Shown here: in pieces, positions 21,164 to 22,522 of the stretch | Position numbering within the stretch: position 1 is the first letter of the stretch | Layout: each line of letters opens with the position of its first letter | Origin: Chloroflexota bacterium | Lineage (GTDB): Bacteria > Chloroflexota > Dehalococcoidia > SZUA-161 | Direction: 5' to 3' | Length of the DNA: 22,522 nucleotides | Assembly (NCBI GenBank): GCA_016865955.1 | Contig: VGNW01000012.1 | Span: 1-22,522 of the forward strand | Notes under the pieces: generated by a model | Seen by the model: the letters and a program-made list of their open reading frames with translations, nothing else | Database searches by the model: none | What the model was told of the DNA's origin: nothing | Program-made: the position numbers and the translations under genes

Positions 21164-22522
21164 CTGACACTCCCCCTCTTAGTTTTGATAAAGGCTGCTT
21201 CATCTGGTACTTCTTCGGGGACTACGGGTATCTCTACAACAAAAGTAGCTCCCTCCCCAATCTTGCTTCTGGCATATATGCGTCCGTTATGTGCTTCAAC
21301 GAGACCGTAGCAGATACTGAGTCCCAGACCTGTCCCCTTGCCCACTCCTTTAGTGGTGAAGAAAGGATCAAAAATCCTCTTCAAGTTCTCCTCAGCTATG
21401 CCAGGCCCGTCATCCGTGAATACAACCTGTATCATATCGCCATACCGCCTCGTCCGGACGACGAGCTTGCCCTTTCCGTGAGCATCGAGCATAGCCTGCT
21501 CTGCATTATTGATGATATTCACAAAAACCTGCTGCATCTGGTGAAAATCAGCCATCGTCCCGGGCAGATTTTGGTCAAGCTCAACCTCTAACTCTACGTT
21601 ATGTATCTTCATCTGGTGGGCGCTGAGTTCCAATGTCTTCTCGATAGCCTCATTGATTGATATGAAACGTTTTTCAGGCTCATGCCTGCGGGCGAAGGAA
21701 AGCAAGTTTTTAGTGATTTTACCAGCGCGCTGTGCCTCTCTGTAGATAATATTCAGGTCTTTCTTTACAGATTCATCGATGTCTTTTCTAGCAGAGAGCA
21801 ACTGAGCGTACCCCTGCACCGCGGCGATAGGGTTATTCAACTCATGGGCAACGCCTGCAGCCAGTTCGCCCACAGCAGCCAGCCTTCCGGCAAGCCGAAG
21901 CTGCTCCTCCATTTTTTGTTTCTCCTCCTCCGCCTTTTTGCGCTCGGTGATATCCCTGATTGAAATCAAGGCTGCCTTTCTTCCTCGATATTCGGTTCTT
22001 GTGCTTACAGCGCTCACCCATGCCTCTTTGCCATCCGCAGTAAACACACGATATTCATGAATTCGATGCAGGTCTTTCTCGAACACATCTTCCCTGACAA
22101 TGTTGCGGCCCGCTTCCCTGTTTTCCTCTGGAATAAATTCAAATGGGTCAAGCCCCATCAAAGCATCTGCGGAACTAACCCCAGCTACCTTAGCAGCGGT
22201 CTGATTGGCAAGCACAATCTTCATAGTCTCGGCATCGAGAACGATGAGACCATCAAGTGTGCTCTCAAACAAGACCTTATAATCCCGTTCGCTCAGCCTG
22301 AGCGCTTCCTCCATACGCTTGCGCTCCGTAATATCTCGACCAACCCCTAGCGCTCCGGTCACTTCTCCATCGGGACCGAATAACGGAGTTGAAATTACCT
22401 CGCCATACTTCCTTGCCCCATCCTTAGCGATAAATACCCATTCAGATGTTGCTCTCTCCCCATTAAGTACGCCCATCGCAACAGGAATTGCACATTCCAT
22501 CGATTCCGGTGCCAGGATATCC
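21151..22522 (-). CDS. PAS-domain sensor histidine kinase, 5'-partial at window edge
   Basis: The frame stays open to the right edge (codons before ATG 22500 read D-I-L-A-P-E-S), so that ATG is probably internal and the N-terminus is missing. From ATG 22500: the end of one PAS/PAC unit (to about 62, closing with DITERKRMEEAL), a second PAS/PAC (about 70-187, closing with DITERKKAEEE), a short coiled coil, the HisKA domain with phospho-acceptor H219 in GVAHELNNPI, and the ATPase domain with N box FVNIINNAEQAM, G1 DDGPGIAEEN, the F box FDPFFTTK and G2 GTGLGLS. No membrane helix is present in the visible part, which suggests a soluble sensor, but a sensor region may lie outside. NtrB-like in general form. 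Ligand unknown. Confidence 0.94.
   Translation of the reverse strand, partial: DILAPESMECAIPVAMGVLNGERATSEWVFIAKDGARKYGEVISTPLFGPDGEVTGALGVGRDITERKRMEEALRLSERDYKVLFESTLDGLIVLDAETMKIVLANQTAAKVAGVSSADALMGLDPFEFIPEENREAGRNIVREDVFEKDLHRIHEYRVFTADGKEAWVSAVSTRTEYRGRKAALISIRDITERKKAEEEKQKMEEQLRLAGRLAAVGELAAGVAHELNNPIAAVQGYAQLLSARKDIDESVKKDLNIIYREAQRAGKITKNLLSFARRHEPEKRFISINEAIEKTLELSAHQMKIHNVELEVELDQNLPGTMADFHQMQQVFVNIINNAEQAMLDAHGKGKLVVRTRRYGDMIQVVFTDDGPGIAEENLKRIFDPFFTTKGVGKGTGLGLSICYGLVEAHNGRIYARSKIGEGATFVVEIPVVPEEVPDEAAFIKTKRGSVRWRK

Overview
The window looks like a chromosomal segment of a strictly anaerobic bacterium. Signs of this are a glycyl radical enzyme (oxygen-labile), low-potential electron carriers, and a DUF134 / NifX-family / Mrp-family operon typical of anaerobes. 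From recall only, the Lon-like protease, the GGTVDN-type GreA and the greA-lysS-serS block suggest a Dehalococcoidia-like Chloroflexota; a tree of SerS, LysS and Lon would settle this. No rRNA, tRNA, CRISPR array or transposase was seen. Most of the window is densely coding, in two parts of visibly different base composition.

Left part (1 to about 8,900; lower GC): a one-directional catabolic-looking cluster on the plus strand. In order it holds a glycyl radical enzyme whose 5' end lies outside the window, a short-chain dehydrogenase, an aldehyde dehydrogenase, a geranylgeranyl-reductase-type flavoprotein, a 2[4Fe-4S] ferredoxin, a small Cys-rich protein, a class III CoA-transferase and the stub of a flavodoxin. 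The five enzymes are intact, but all three small redox genes are interrupted: a one-base frameshift in the ferredoxin, an in-frame TGA in the Cys-rich protein, and loss of all but 30 codons of the flavodoxin. An AT-rich alpha/beta hydrolase on the minus strand closes this part. A plausible logic is radical chemistry on an unknown substrate, oxidation of an alcohol to an aldehyde or ketone and then to an acid, and CoA transfer; the substrate cannot be read from the sequence.

Right part (about 9,110 to the end; higher GC): a Lon-like AAA+ protease with its own promoter and a double hairpin after it; a transglutaminase-like protein; a convergent SAM methyltransferase; then a five-gene operon for a DUF134 regulator with an added zinc-site-like tail, a metallo-beta-lactamase-fold protein, a His-rich NifX-family protein, an Mrp/NBP35 ATPase and a NifU/IscU-like protein. 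The operon recalls the 'orange protein' (ORP) Mo-Cu cluster systems. Its Mrp protein has lost the CxxC cluster motif and its NifU-like protein has lost the third ligand cysteine, so classical Fe-S scaffolding by this pair is doubtful. A strong sigma70-type promoter and a repeated TAACTCA heptamer precede the operon, and the heptamer recurs before the second gene.

On the minus strand lie greA-lysS-serS, with a good promoter and an attenuator-like hairpin in the leader, and at the right edge a PAS histidine kinase (5' end outside the window) overlapping a response regulator that has a REC domain, a coiled coil and an unrecognised C-terminal domain without a DNA-binding motif.
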